Below the pieces are notes generated by a model, which saw only the letters and a list, made by a program, of their open reading frames with translations, was not told the DNA's origin and ran no database searches. A DNA stretch of 64,000 bases. Source: Sphingomonas mollis (lineage in GTDB: Bacteria > Pseudomonadota > Alphaproteobacteria > Sphingomonadales > Sphingomonadaceae). The stretch covers positions 186,001 to 250,000 of the forward strand of contig NZ_JAELXS010000002.1 of NCBI RefSeq assembly GCF_016427505.1, read 5' to 3'. The stretch's first letter is position 1; each line of letters begins with the position of its first letter. This document shows positions 14,335 through 23,116 of the stretch, in pieces. The position numbers were made by a program, and so were the translations under genes.

Positions 14335-14388
14335 GTGACTTTTGAGACTTTCCACGCCCGCCACCTTGCCGCAAAGGCCGGATCATGA
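14335..14388 (+). CDS. Candidate 17-residue leader peptide overlapping argJ
   Basis: A short frame reading VTFETFHARHLAAKAGS from a GTG at 14335. Its TGA stop overlaps the argJ ATG (ATGA), the arrangement seen in translational coupling. The core GVTFETF is repeated in a second short frame upstream of smpB (55541-55588), where the only two base differences within the first six shared codons are silent third-position changes. That favours translation of this frame over mere DNA conservation. No strong ribosome site precedes the GTG, and I know of no characterised family. It could be a leader peptide or part of a structured RNA. Confidence 0.4.
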   Translation: MTFETFHARHLAAKAGS

Positions 14389-15611
14389 GCCATCCCGCAT
14401 CCCCCCTCGCCCTCCCCTTTCCCGCCATGCCGCCGATCGCCGGCGTCGAGGTGCGCGTGGCGCGGGCGCGCTACAAGACGTGGGACCGGTGTGACCTGAC
14501 CTTCGTCACGCTGGCGGCGGGAACGACGGTGGCCGGGGTGCTGACGCAGAGCCGCTGCCCCTCGCCCGAGGTCGAATGGTGCCGCAAGGCACTGGTGCTG
14601 GGTCAGGCGCGGGCGCTGGTCGTCAACGCCGGCAACTCCAACGCCTTCACCGGTGATCGCGGTCGACAGGCGGTGGAGGCGATCGCCGCCCGCACCGCCG
14701 CCCATGCCGGCTGCCAGCCGTCGGACATCTTCGTCGCCTCGACGGGCGTGATCGGCGTTCCCCTGCCGATCGACAAGGCGGAGGCGGGTCTGGATGCCGC
14801 GTTCACCAGCGACCTCTGCGGGTGGGAGGCGATGGCCGAGACGATCGGCACCACCGACACCTTTTCGAAGGGTGCGACGACGACCGCGATCGTCGATGGC
14901 CGGACGGTAACGCTGGTCGGGATCATCAAGGGGTCGGGCATGATCGCACCGGACATGGCGACGATGCTCGGTTTCATCTTCACCGATGCCGCCGTCGATC
15001 CCGCTTTCCTGCAACGCGCGATGACCGCTGCCAATGCGCCCAGCTTTTCGTGCATCACCGTGGATGGCGACACTTCGACCAGCGACACGGTGTTGGCTTT
15101 CGCGACCGGAGCGGCGGGCAATACGGCGCTGGTCGATGATGAAAGCGCCGGCGCCGATGCGTTCCGCGCGGCGCTGAACGACCTGTGCCATCAACTGGCG
15201 CTGCTGGTGGTGCGCGACGGCGAAGGCGCCAGCAAGCTGATCGAAATCGCCGTCACCGGCGCCGACAGCGACCGCAGCGCCCATCGCATCGCCATGAGCA
15301 TCGCCAACTCGCCGCTGGTGAAGACCGCGATCGCGGGCGAGGACGCCAATTGGGGCCGCATCGTCATGGCGGTCGGCAAGGCCGGCGAACCGGCGGAGCG
15401 CGACAGGCTGGCGATCCGGTTCGGCGATACGCAGGTCGCCGAGGGCGGACTGGCCCTATCAGGGTATGACGAAGCGCCGGTCGCCGCGCATCTGAAGGGT
15501 CAGGAGATCGAGATCGGCGTCGATCTGGGCATCGGCGAGGGCAAGGCCACGGTATGGACCTGCGACCTGACGCACGGTTACATCTCGATCAACGCGGATT
15601 ATCGGAGCTGA
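14385..15611 (+). CDS. argJ: Bifunctional glutamate N-acetyltransferase / ornithine acetyltransferase
   Basis: ArgJ moves acetyl groups from N-acetylornithine to glutamate in the cyclic arginine pathway, and some members also use acetyl-CoA. The 408-residue precursor should cleave itself between Ala192 and Thr193 in KGSGMIAPDMATML, making Thr193 the nucleophile of the beta subunit. The NAGNSNAFTG motif near residue 81 and DANWGR near the C-terminal third are typical. AAGG lies eight bases ahead of the ATG. The gene is preceded by an unusual promoter and a short overlapping frame. It converges on trxA across a hairpin. Confidence 0.96.
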   Translation: MSHPASPLALPFPAMPPIAGVEVRVARARYKTWDRCDLTFVTLAAGTTVAGVLTQSRCPSPEVEWCRKALVLGQARALVVNAGNSNAFTGDRGRQAVEAIAARTAAHAGCQPSDIFVASTGVIGVPLPIDKAEAGLDAAFTSDLCGWEAMAETIGTTDTFSKGATTTAIVDGRTVTLVGIIKGSGMIAPDMATMLGFIFTDAAVDPAFLQRAMTAANAPSFSCITVDGDTSTSDTVLAFATGAAGNTALVDDESAGADAFRAALNDLCHQLALLVVRDGEGASKLIEIAVTGADSDRSAHRIAMSIANSPLVKTAIAGEDANWGRIVMAVGKAGEPAERDRLAIRFGDTQVAEGGLALSGYDEAPVAAHLKGQEIEIGVDLGIGEGKATVWTCDLTHGYISINADYRS

Positions 15612-15615
15612 GAAT

Positions 15616-15645
15616 GCGGCGCTGCCCCATCGGTGGCAGCGCCGC
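15616..15645. terminator. Bidirectional hairpin between argJ and trxA
   Basis: Perfect 11-bp stem GCGGCGCTGCC (15616-15626) and GGCAGCGCCGC (15635-15645) with an 8-nt loop. It sits between two convergent genes whose stops are only 41 bp apart, so one structure can serve both. There is no T tract on either side, hence the moderate confidence. Confidence 0.75.
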
Positions 15646-15652
15646 GGCGTCG

Positions 15653-15976
15653 TCAGGCGAGTTCGCCCTGTAGCCAGGCCTTCAACCGGCCCTTGGGCTC
15701 CGCACCGACCTTGGTCGCCGCGGGGACGCCGCCCTTGAACAGGATCATCGTCGGAATACCGCGAACGCCGTATTTACCGGGTGCATCGGGATTTTCGTCG
15801 ATGTTCAGCTTGGCGATGGTCACCTGCTCGCCCAGCTCTTCGGAGATTTCTTCCAGCGACGGGCCGATCATCTTGCACGGCCCGCACCACTCGGCCCAGA
15901 AATCGACGAGCACCGGGCCATCGGCGCTCAGCACGTCCGCCTCGAAGCTCGCATCGGTGATCTGCTTGGTTGCCAT
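15653..15976 (-). CDS. trxA: Thioredoxin
   Basis: The main cytoplasmic disulfide reductant, recharged by thioredoxin reductase. The 107-residue protein has the active site WCGPC (Cys31, Cys34), the buried Asp of VLVDFWAEW and the cis-proline segment [15 protein letters not shown] lies about ten bases ahead of the ATG. It sits 64 bp after addA on the same strand and may be read from that operon as well as from its own promoter. Confidence 0.97.
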   Translation of the reverse strand: MATKQITDASFEADVLSADGPVLVDFWAEWCGPCKMIGPSLEEISEELGEQVTIAKLNIDENPDAPGKYGVRGIPTMILFKGGVPAATKVGAEPKGRLKAWLQGELA

Positions 15977-16040
15977 CGTAAAATTACTCCTTCGACCTGC
16001 GACTTAGGGTGCCGGACCGCTGCGCTCAACACGCGACGGT

Positions 16041-19000
16041 TCAGCTTTGCTCCGTGGCGGGATAGCGTGGCTTGTGCGTCGCCAGATCGGCGGCGGTCAG
16101 TACGAACAGCCGGGGGCCGGCGGTATAGAGCAACGACGCCTCGATCGGCCGGCCGGGAAAGATCACGGCCAGGGCGGCGGCATAGCCCGCCATCTGGCGC
16201 CGATGATATTCCGGCGGCGTATCCGGCACCCGGCGCCCAGTCTTGAAATCGACGACGCGGATGGTGTCGCCGATCAGCAGCCGGTCGACCTTGCCCGCGA
16301 TCACCATCCCGCCCTCGATTGTCGCGGCGATCGGCGCTTCGGCGAGGCTGTCGGGACCGAACAGCGCGGCATGGACGGGATCGTCGATGACCCGCAGGGC
16401 CGCCGTGACGATGTCGGCGCGGACCGCCGGATCGTCCACGCCGCCGGCACGGGCCAGCCAGCGGTCGGCCGCCGCCGGACGGTCGGGAGCGGCGACCGCC
16501 GGCAACCGCTCGAACAGCGCATGGAGCAGGCGGCCACGCTCTGCCGCCGCCCGCATCGCGGCGGTGGGTGGTGGATCGGACACCAGATCGTCGCCCAGCG
16601 CCGATGGCGCCAGCGGCCGCGAAGGCCGCAGTTCGATCGGTGCCGCGACGTTCGCCCAGTCGGGCAGCGTCACCGGCACCGCCACATCGCGCGGTCTGGC
16701 GCGAGCGACGGCAACGGGTGTGCCGTCCTCGTATAGCCGCTCGCCCTCGCCGGCCGGCACGCCCAGCGCCGTCATGGCGCGGGCGGCGGCGGCGTACCAG
16801 CTGGCGGCAGGTGGCTCGCCCCGCGCCCTCGGCCCGAGCGCACCGGCGATGACGAGACGTTCCTCGGCGCGCGTGGCCGCGACGTAGAACAGTCGCCAAT
16901 GCTCCTCCAGCTCACGCGCATCGGCATCGGCACGCACCGGGTCGAGCGGCCCGCCGCGTTCGCTGGCACGCGGCGCGAAGATCGGGATCGGTGCAGCCCC
17001 CTCCTCCGGCGCCCAGCGCAGCACGGAGCGCGGCGAGGCGGTGGGATCGACGGTGGCATCCGCCAGGATGACGACGGGGGCCTGCAATCCCTTGGCGCCG
17101 TGCGCGGTCATGACCCGGACCGCATCGAGCGGTGCGGACGGATCGCGGACGATCTCGACATCGCCGCGATCGAACCAGTCGAGAAACCGCTGGAGCGACG
17201 GCGTCGTCGTGCTCTCGAACGCCAGCGCGGCGCTGAGCAATTCCTCGATCGGATCGCGCGCTTCGGCCCCCAGTCGACCGAGCAGCTTGCGACGACCGTC
17301 GAGCGGACCGGACAACATCTCTTCGAGAAACTGATACGGCGTGGTGAAATCGGCGCGCGACAGGATACGGCGAAGGGGAACGAGCCGCTCCGGCGGTTGC
17401 GTATCGCCCAGATGGCGCCACAGGCTGCCACCGGCCCGTGGCGCGGCGACCATCAAGTCGTCCTGCGTCCATCCGATCAACGGCGAGACGAGCAGGCTGG
17501 CCAGCGACAGGTCGTCGTCGGGCTGCAGCACGAAGCGGACGGCGGCCAGCAGATCCTGCACCGCCAGCGGCGCATTCAGACGCAGGCGATCGACGCCCGC
17601 GACAGGCACGCCCTCCGCATAGAGCCGCGCGACCAGCAGGGAAGCGAGTTCGCCGCGACGCTTGACGAGGATCATGATGTCCTCGGGCCGCATCTCGCGT
17701 CCCTTGGCGCCCAGCATCGTCTTGTCGTCCAGCCAGCGGCGGACCGCCCTGGCGATGTCGCCGGCCAATTGCCGGACGGCGTCGGTGATCCAGCCTTCCT
17801 CGTCATCGTCGCTGCCGCCCGCCACCACGGGGGGCCAGAGCGTCACGCTGCCGGAGCCGGGCACCTCGCTGGCATGCGCCTCGATATCTCCGATCGCCCC
17901 GAGGCCGGGTTCGGGCACCGCTTCGACGGCGGCATCGACGAAGCGGAGGATGGGGCGGGTCGACCGGAAACTGTGCGTCAGCGACAGGCGATGGAACGGC
18001 AGGCCGCGCTCATGCTCGGGCCAGTCGTCTTCGCCCTGCACCACCTGCGCTTGCATCCCGAACCGACGCTCGGCCCAGGCGAAGTTGAGCGGACTGGTGC
18101 CCTGAAACCCGAAGATCGCCTGTTTCCAGTCGCCAACGGTGAACAGCGTGCGCGTGGAGGGCGCATGCACGCCGCGACCGACGAAGAATTCGTCCGCCAG
18201 CGCTCCGACGATCCGCCACTGGTCGAGATTCGTATCCTGCGCCTCGTCGATCAGGACATGCTCCGTCACCTGATCCAGCTTGAACCGCACCCATTCGCCG
18301 ACACCGGGCTGTTCGAGCAACGCGACCGTGGTGCGGATCAGATCGTCAAAATCGACGCCGCCGACCCGGCGCTTCGCGAGATTATAGGCGCGGGCATATT
18401 CACGACCGACATCCAGACCGGCAGCGAGCAGATCGGCGTATGCCGCCCGCGTGGTCAGCGATACGAGCGCGGTACATTCCTCACCCAATGCGGCGGCGAG
18501 TTCGACGTAATCGGGCTCGGCGGCGATCAGCTTCGGCGATGCCTTGCGCGGCTCACCCTTGCCGGTGAGGACGACGGTGGCCAGTTCCTCCAGCGCGGCG
18601 ATGCGGCGGTCGACGGAGCCGGTGAGCCAGCGCGCGACGATATCGGCATGGGCGAGGCCGGTGGCCGTACCCCATGCGGCATTGGCCGCCGCGATCCGGC
18701 GGATGGCGGCAAGATCCATCGCCTCGCACCGGGCGGCGACGGCCTCCGTCACGTCGCCCTGCGGCAGGTCGAGCGCACGGCGCAGCCAAGGCTGGATACC
18801 ACCGGGCAGCGCCTCCAACGCCTTCAGCGATCTGGCGCAGGCGTGCAGGAAATTCTCCGCGCCACCCTCGCCCAACCGCAGACTAAGCGCGCCGATCGTT
18901 TCGACCACGCGGTCGCGTCCTTCCCGCTCGGCATCCGATAGCATCGTCGCCAGCGCCTCACGGGCAAGGCCCGCTTCTTCGCGGGCTTCGAGCGGACGGA

Positions 19001-19442
19001 AGCCGGGGGTCAGCCCCGCCTCGACGGGAAACGCCGCCAACAACCCCTGACAGAAGCCATGAATGGTCTGGATGCGCAGGCCGCCACCGGGAGCGTCCAG
19101 CACCTTGGCGAACAAGGTGCGGGCGCGGGCGCGCTGGTCGGGATCGCCGTCCTCGCCCAGCGCATGGAGATCGGCGGCCAGTTCGGTGGCGGGCATCCGC
19201 ACCCATGCGGCAAGGCGGGCGTTGACCCGGTGCGCCATCTCAGCCGCGCCCGCCTTGGTGAAGGTCAGGCACAGGATCGCCGAGGGATCGACACCCTTCA
19301 GCAACAGGCGAAACACGCGGGCGGACAGCACCTGCGTCTTGCCGGTGCCGGCGGAGGCGGACAGCCAGACATGCGCCTGCGGATCGCTGGCATGCGCCTG
19401 ATCGCCCTTCAGGCGGGGGAGCGGGCGAAGCTCAGCGGTCAC
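16041..19442 (-). CDS. addA: Double-strand break repair helicase-nuclease subunit AddA
   Basis: AddA and AddB form the alphaproteobacterial counterpart of RecBCD, processing DNA ends for RecA loading. The 1133-residue protein is a UvrD-type SF1 helicase: Walker A SASAGTGKT at about 28-36, LIDEAQDTNLDQW as motif II, and VMTAHGAKGLQAPVV as motif V. The C-terminal PD-(D/E)XK nuclease shows VVDFKTGR at about 1063-1070 and QMAGYA near 1082. It overlaps the end of addB by 11 bases. The start MTAELRPLPRLKGDQ is the only sensible one at the overlap. Confidence 0.95.
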   Translation of the reverse strand: MTAELRPLPRLKGDQAHASDPQAHVWLSASAGTGKTQVLSARVFRLLLKGVDPSAILCLTFTKAGAAEMAHRVNARLAAWVRMPATELAADLHALGEDGDPDQRARARTLFAKVLDAPGGGLRIQTIHGFCQGLLAAFPVEAGLTPGFRPLEAREEAGLAREALATMLSDAEREGRDRVVETIGALSLRLGEGGAENFLHACARSLKALEALPGGIQPWLRRALDLPQGDVTEAVAARCEAMDLAAIRRIAAANAAWGTATGLAHADIVARWLTGSVDRRIAALEELATVVLTGKGEPRKASPKLIAAEPDYVELAAALGEECTALVSLTTRAAYADLLAAGLDVGREYARAYNLAKRRVGGVDFDDLIRTTVALLEQPGVGEWVRFKLDQVTEHVLIDEAQDTNLDQWRIVGALADEFFVGRGVHAPSTRTLFTVGDWKQAIFGFQGTSPLNFAWAERRFGMQAQVVQGEDDWPEHERGLPFHRLSLTHSFRSTRPILRFVDAAVEAVPEPGLGAIGDIEAHASEVPGSGSVTLWPPVVAGGSDDDEEGWITDAVRQLAGDIARAVRRWLDDKTMLGAKGREMRPEDIMILVKRRGELASLLVARLYAEGVPVAGVDRLRLNAPLAVQDLLAAVRFVLQPDDDLSLASLLVSPLIGWTQDDLMVAAPRAGGSLWRHLGDTQPPERLVPLRRILSRADFTTPYQFLEEMLSGPLDGRRKLLGRLGAEARDPIEELLSAALAFESTTTPSLQRFLDWFDRGDVEIVRDPSAPLDAVRVMTAHGAKGLQAPVVILADATVDPTASPRSVLRWAPEEGAAPIPIFAPRASERGGPLDPVRADADARELEEHWRLFYVAATRAEERLVIAGALGPRARGEPPAASWYAAAARAMTALGVPAGEGERLYEDGTPVAVARARPRDVAVPVTLPDWANVAAPIELRPSRPLAPSALGDDLVSDPPPTAAMRAAAERGRLLHALFERLPAVAAPDRPAAADRWLARAGGVDDPAVRADIVTAALRVIDDPVHAALFGPDSLAEAPIAATIEGGMVIAGKVDRLLIGDTIRVVDFKTGRRVPDTPPEYHRRQMAGYAAALAVIFPGRPIEASLLYTAGPRLFVLTAADLATHKPRYPATEQS

Positions 19443-22368
19443 GGCCGTACCATTCGTCGCGGCGCATCAATTGGTCGTAATCGGCATAGGGCGCGTATTC
19501 GGGCACCAGCTTGGCGGTGAAGGGTTCGTCGCCGGTCAACCACAGGTCGGCGACCTCCGCGAAATTATGCGCGGCGACGGCGGTGAAGCGATCGGTGACA
19601 ACCCGGTCGCGCTTGCCCTCGGGATCGACGGGCGACTCGATGAAGCCGAAAGCATCGCGGCGTTTGGCGAGCGACCAATATTCGAAGGCGCCGGCAACGC
19701 CCCTGATATGATCGAAGCCGCCGCGTTCGGCGATCAGCCCCAGCAAGCCGAGTTGCAGGCTGAATCCTTCGCGCACCGCCGTCGCCGATGGCGGCTTGCC
19801 GGTCTTGTAATCGATGACCGCGAGCTTGCCGTCGGGAAGTAGATCGATGCGGTCGTAACGGCCGGACAGTTTGACGCCGGCGATCTCGATCTCGCCGCGC
19901 CCTTCGGCGGATAGGACCTTGCGACCCTCCCCGGCCATGGCGGTGACCTGACCCGCGATCCAGTCGATCGCTTCACGCAGGCGGGGCTGCCAGAGCGCGC
20001 GGAGCAACGGATGCACCTCCGCCTGTTCCAGCATCGCCAGGGCGCGGGGGCGGAGGGCGTCGGGCGCGCAGGCATCCTCCTTCCACCATGCTTCCAGGAT
20101 CGCGTGGACGGCCGTGCCGCGCCAGGCGGCGGTCGGATCGGCATCGACCGGGTCGAGCGGCGACAGGCGCAGCACCCGGCGGGCGTAGAAAGAATAAGGG
20201 TCGGCCTTCAGCCGGTCCACCTCGGTCACCGAAATGGCACGCGGACGCAGTTCGGCCGCCGGCGATGGCGCGGGCCGGTCGGCCGGCATCGGCACCGGTG
20301 CGGCATCGAGCAGCCGGGCCTGTTGCTCCAGCACATGGTCGCGCTCGAACCGGTCGCCGGCCATCGCCTGCAACCGAAGCCACAAGCGCGAGGCCAGCGC
20401 CGGCGACGACGCATCGCGGCGGGCGCGGGTCACCAGCACCTGCGGCGCGCCTAGGCCTTGCGCGAAATCATGCGCGGCGATGCCGATCCGACGCTCCAGC
20501 CCCGGCAGGCCGAGCGTCGTGCGGATACGCGGCGCGAGCCATGGATCGGGCGAAGGGCGGCCGGGCCAAACCCCCTCGTTCAACCCACCGAGGATCATCA
20601 GGTCGGCGGACTGAAGCCGCGCCTCGATCAGACCATAGATCGCGATCCGGGGGTGCCAGTCGCGCTGCTGACGCACCGCGATCTCGTCGAGCAGCGTCCG
20701 CATCAACGTCGGCAGTTCGGCTGGATCGACGCGGGGCGGACCAGCCGGAGCCTCGACCTCCAGATCGGCGACGAACTCAGCGGCGGCGCGGCCGGCGGGA
20801 CCGGACCAGAGCGGATCGCCACAGAGATCGACGGCGGTTTCGCGCAAGGCCGCAACGAGGCCGGCGAGCGGCTGGGGACCGGCATCGAAGATAGCGGCCA
20901 GCGGGTCGAGCAACGCCCGCACCTCTTCCCAGAACGTCGCCGCATGGCCCTTCAATACCGTGCCGATACCATGCAGACCGGCGGGCGGACGCGGACCGCG
21001 TAATCCCCGGTCGAGCGCGCGGACGCCGTCCAGCCACGGCAGGCGATCCTTGCCACCGCGGACCAGCGGATGCTTGAGCAGCGCCAGCAGCGGCAAGGGC
21101 GAGAAACGCTGCGCCGCCGCCTCCGCCAAGGCCAGCAACAGCGTACCCGAGGCGTTGAGGGACAGCGGTCGACCCGCGGTATCCTCGATTTCGATACCCC
21201 AGCGGCTGCAATGCACCGCGACGCGGCGGGCCAGCGCGCGATCGGGCGTGACCAGCGCGGCGGTGCGCCCGGGTTCCTCCAGGGCACCCCGCAACGCCAG
21301 AGCGATCGTCTGCGCCTCGTCGGCGGGCGTCGCCAGTTCGGCAGCCAAGACGCCGGACAAGCGACGGTCGGCAGCCGCGAGGTCCGTCCATTTACCGGTA
21401 AAATCGGCGGGCGCCAGCGCATTGGCGATGGCGCGGCCACGGGCGGCGTTCGCGTCCGGTCCCTCGCCGCCGCCCCGCCAGCGGGCGACCTCGTCACGGG
21501 CGACGCCCATGCGATCGAGCATCACCTTCAGATGAAATTGCGGGTGGGTTTCGATCGAGCGGCGGATGAAACCGGTATCGGGATCTGGCCGATGGGGGCC
21601 GAGGGCGTCCCATTCCTCTGCCGGCATGCCGAGGTCGAGATCGGCGAACACCACCTGCCCCTGCGGCATCGCCGCCACGCAACGGAGCAGCCGGGCAACG
21701 GCGGGCGCCGCATCGGTGACGCCCGCCGCACAGACGAAACCGGCGGGCGGGGTGGCATGCCAGCGGCGTTCCAGTTGATCCAGCAAACGCGACCGGCGAT
21801 CCGCCGCGTCGATCGCGCCGAGCTTGGCCAGCTCGCCCGGCCAGCGATTGATCACCACCGAAAAGGTCGACAGCGCGCGGCGCCAATGTTCGGTCAACTC
21901 CGGCGCGAGGTCCAGCTCGGTCAGCCTGTGCGGCGGCACTTCCTCCACCAGCAGCTGATCGAGGGTACGGGCCAGCTCGCCGGCAAGCCGCACCGCTTCC
22001 GAAGAAGAAACAGGCTCGCCCGCACGCTCGCGTTCCTCCGCGACCAGGCGGGCGAGGATCATGCGGCGCGCATAGGGGGCGACGGCGGGCGGTGGTGGTT
22101 CCTCGGTATCGGCGACGTCGAGCGCCGCACCGATCGCCTCGCCCAGATCGGGATCGCCGAGGGGAACCAGCCGTGGCAGGATCAACCCGCCGCCACTGGC
22201 CCGCACGAACGCATCGCTCACGGCCCGGACGGCGCGATTGTTGGGCAGCAAAACCAGTCCGCGCGCCAGATCGCCGGGTGACCGTCCGCGCATCAATCCG
22301 GCAACGAGGGCATCCGCAAAGGCACGGTGAGCCGGAATGGTGAACAGCCGCAAGCCACGTTCAGGCAT
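19432..22368 (-). CDS. addB: Double-strand break repair protein AddB
   Basis: Partner of AddA in end resection. The 978-residue protein has the inactive helicase-like architecture of AddB (GLVLLPNNRAVRAVSDAF in the Walker A region) and a C-terminal nuclease domain with GTAVHAILEAWW and AVIDYKTGK (Asp853, Lys855). I do not see the four-cysteine iron-sulfur motif of Firmicute AddB, as expected for alphaproteobacteria. It overlaps murU upstream by 8 bases and addA downstream by 11, so it sits within a translationally coupled chain. Confidence 0.93.
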   Translation of the reverse strand: MPERGLRLFTIPAHRAFADALVAGLMRGRSPGDLARGLVLLPNNRAVRAVSDAFVRASGGGLILPRLVPLGDPDLGEAIGAALDVADTEEPPPPAVAPYARRMILARLVAEERERAGEPVSSSEAVRLAGELARTLDQLLVEEVPPHRLTELDLAPELTEHWRRALSTFSVVINRWPGELAKLGAIDAADRRSRLLDQLERRWHATPPAGFVCAAGVTDAAPAVARLLRCVAAMPQGQVVFADLDLGMPAEEWDALGPHRPDPDTGFIRRSIETHPQFHLKVMLDRMGVARDEVARWRGGGEGPDANAARGRAIANALAPADFTGKWTDLAAADRRLSGVLAAELATPADEAQTIALALRGALEEPGRTAALVTPDRALARRVAVHCSRWGIEIEDTAGRPLSLNASGTLLLALAEAAAQRFSPLPLLALLKHPLVRGGKDRLPWLDGVRALDRGLRGPRPPAGLHGIGTVLKGHAATFWEEVRALLDPLAAIFDAGPQPLAGLVAALRETAVDLCGDPLWSGPAGRAAAEFVADLEVEAPAGPPRVDPAELPTLMRTLLDEIAVRQQRDWHPRIAIYGLIEARLQSADLMILGGLNEGVWPGRPSPDPWLAPRIRTTLGLPGLERRIGIAAHDFAQGLGAPQVLVTRARRDASSPALASRLWLRLQAMAGDRFERDHVLEQQARLLDAAPVPMPADRPAPSPAAELRPRAISVTEVDRLKADPYSFYARRVLRLSPLDPVDADPTAAWRGTAVHAILEAWWKEDACAPDALRPRALAMLEQAEVHPLLRALWQPRLREAIDWIAGQVTAMAGEGRKVLSAEGRGEIEIAGVKLSGRYDRIDLLPDGKLAVIDYKTGKPPSATAVREGFSLQLGLLGLIAERGGFDHIRGVAGAFEYWSLAKRRDAFGFIESPVDPEGKRDRVVTDRFTAVAAHNFAEVADLWLTGDEPFTAKLVPEYAPYADYDQLMRRDEWYGRDR

Positions 22369-23116
22369 CCAGAAGAAGCGCCTCGGTACGGGGAATGGCG
22401 GCGGGGGTGCCGACGTCGAACCACAGACCCTGATGCACCTGCCCGTATGCGCGGCCAGCGGCGATCGCCCGGTCCCAGAACAGGTTGGTGGAAAACGGTC
22501 CCTCCGGCCAGTCGGCGATCAATCGCGGATGGATGATCTGAATGCCGGTATAGGCGAACGGCGCCACGGTGCCGGGACGCCGACGGCGCGTGATCCGCCC
22601 GTCGCTGCCCAGGTGGAAATCACCGGCGCCGCGATGATTGTGCGCGCGGGCGAGCGGCACCATCAACAGCAGCGCATCCATCGTCGCATCGTCCCATCGG
22701 GCCGCAAGCAATTTCAGCGAATCGACCGGGCCGTCGATCCAGAGGTTATCGCTGTTCAGGACGAACACGGGCTCGTCCCCCAGCAGATCGCGCGCCTGCA
22801 CCAGACCCCCGCCGGTCTCCATCAACCGGCCGCGCTCGTCCGACACGATCACCTCGATATCGGCGAACCGCTGTTCCAGATGCGCCTCCAGCGTATCCGC
22901 CAGGTAGTGGACGTTGACGATGGCGCGGCGGACGCCGGCCGCACCCAACCGGTCGAACACATGGTCGATCAGCGGCTTGCCGGCCACCTGCACCAGCGGT
23001 TTCGGGCGGGTGGCGGTAAGCGGGCGCATCCGCTTGCCGAGACCGGCGGCCATCACCATTGCGGTACGGGGTACGGGCTTGCCCGGATCGGGACGGATCG
23101 ACCATTGACGGGTCAT
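22361..23116 (-). CDS. murU: N-acetylmuramate alpha-1-phosphate uridylyltransferase
   Basis: MurU makes UDP-MurNAc from MurNAc-1-phosphate in peptidoglycan recycling. The 251-residue protein is a sugar-1-phosphate nucleotidyltransferase: AMVMAAGLGKRMRPLT at 19-34, KPLVQVAGKPLI, NVHYLADTLEAHL, the metal-binding Asp in VLNSDNLW, and FDVGTP near the end. The pairing with amgK (four-base ATGA overlap) points to MurU rather than to other nucleotidyltransferases, because AmgK supplies its substrate. In Pseudomonas and Caulobacter this pair lets cells bypass the fosfomycin-sensitive MurA step; the same is inferred here. Confidence 0.88.
   Translation of the reverse strand: MTRQWSIRPDPGKPVPRTAMVMAAGLGKRMRPLTATRPKPLVQVAGKPLIDHVFDRLGAAGVRRAIVNVHYLADTLEAHLEQRFADIEVIVSDERGRLMETGGGLVQARDLLGDEPVFVLNSDNLWIDGPVDSLKLLAARWDDATMDALLLMVPLARAHNHRGAGDFHLGSDGRITRRRRPGTVAPFAYTGIQIIHPRLIADWPEGPFSTNLFWDRAIAAGRAYGQVHQGLWFDVGTPAAIPRTEALLLDA

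Noticed and set aside
14295..14345. Alternative short frame MRAHARDRARVGRCDF upstream of argJ
   Set aside because: The smpB copy has a similar reading ([15 protein letters not shown]) but without the stop, and the base differences are not silent in this frame. The VTFETF frame fits translation better.
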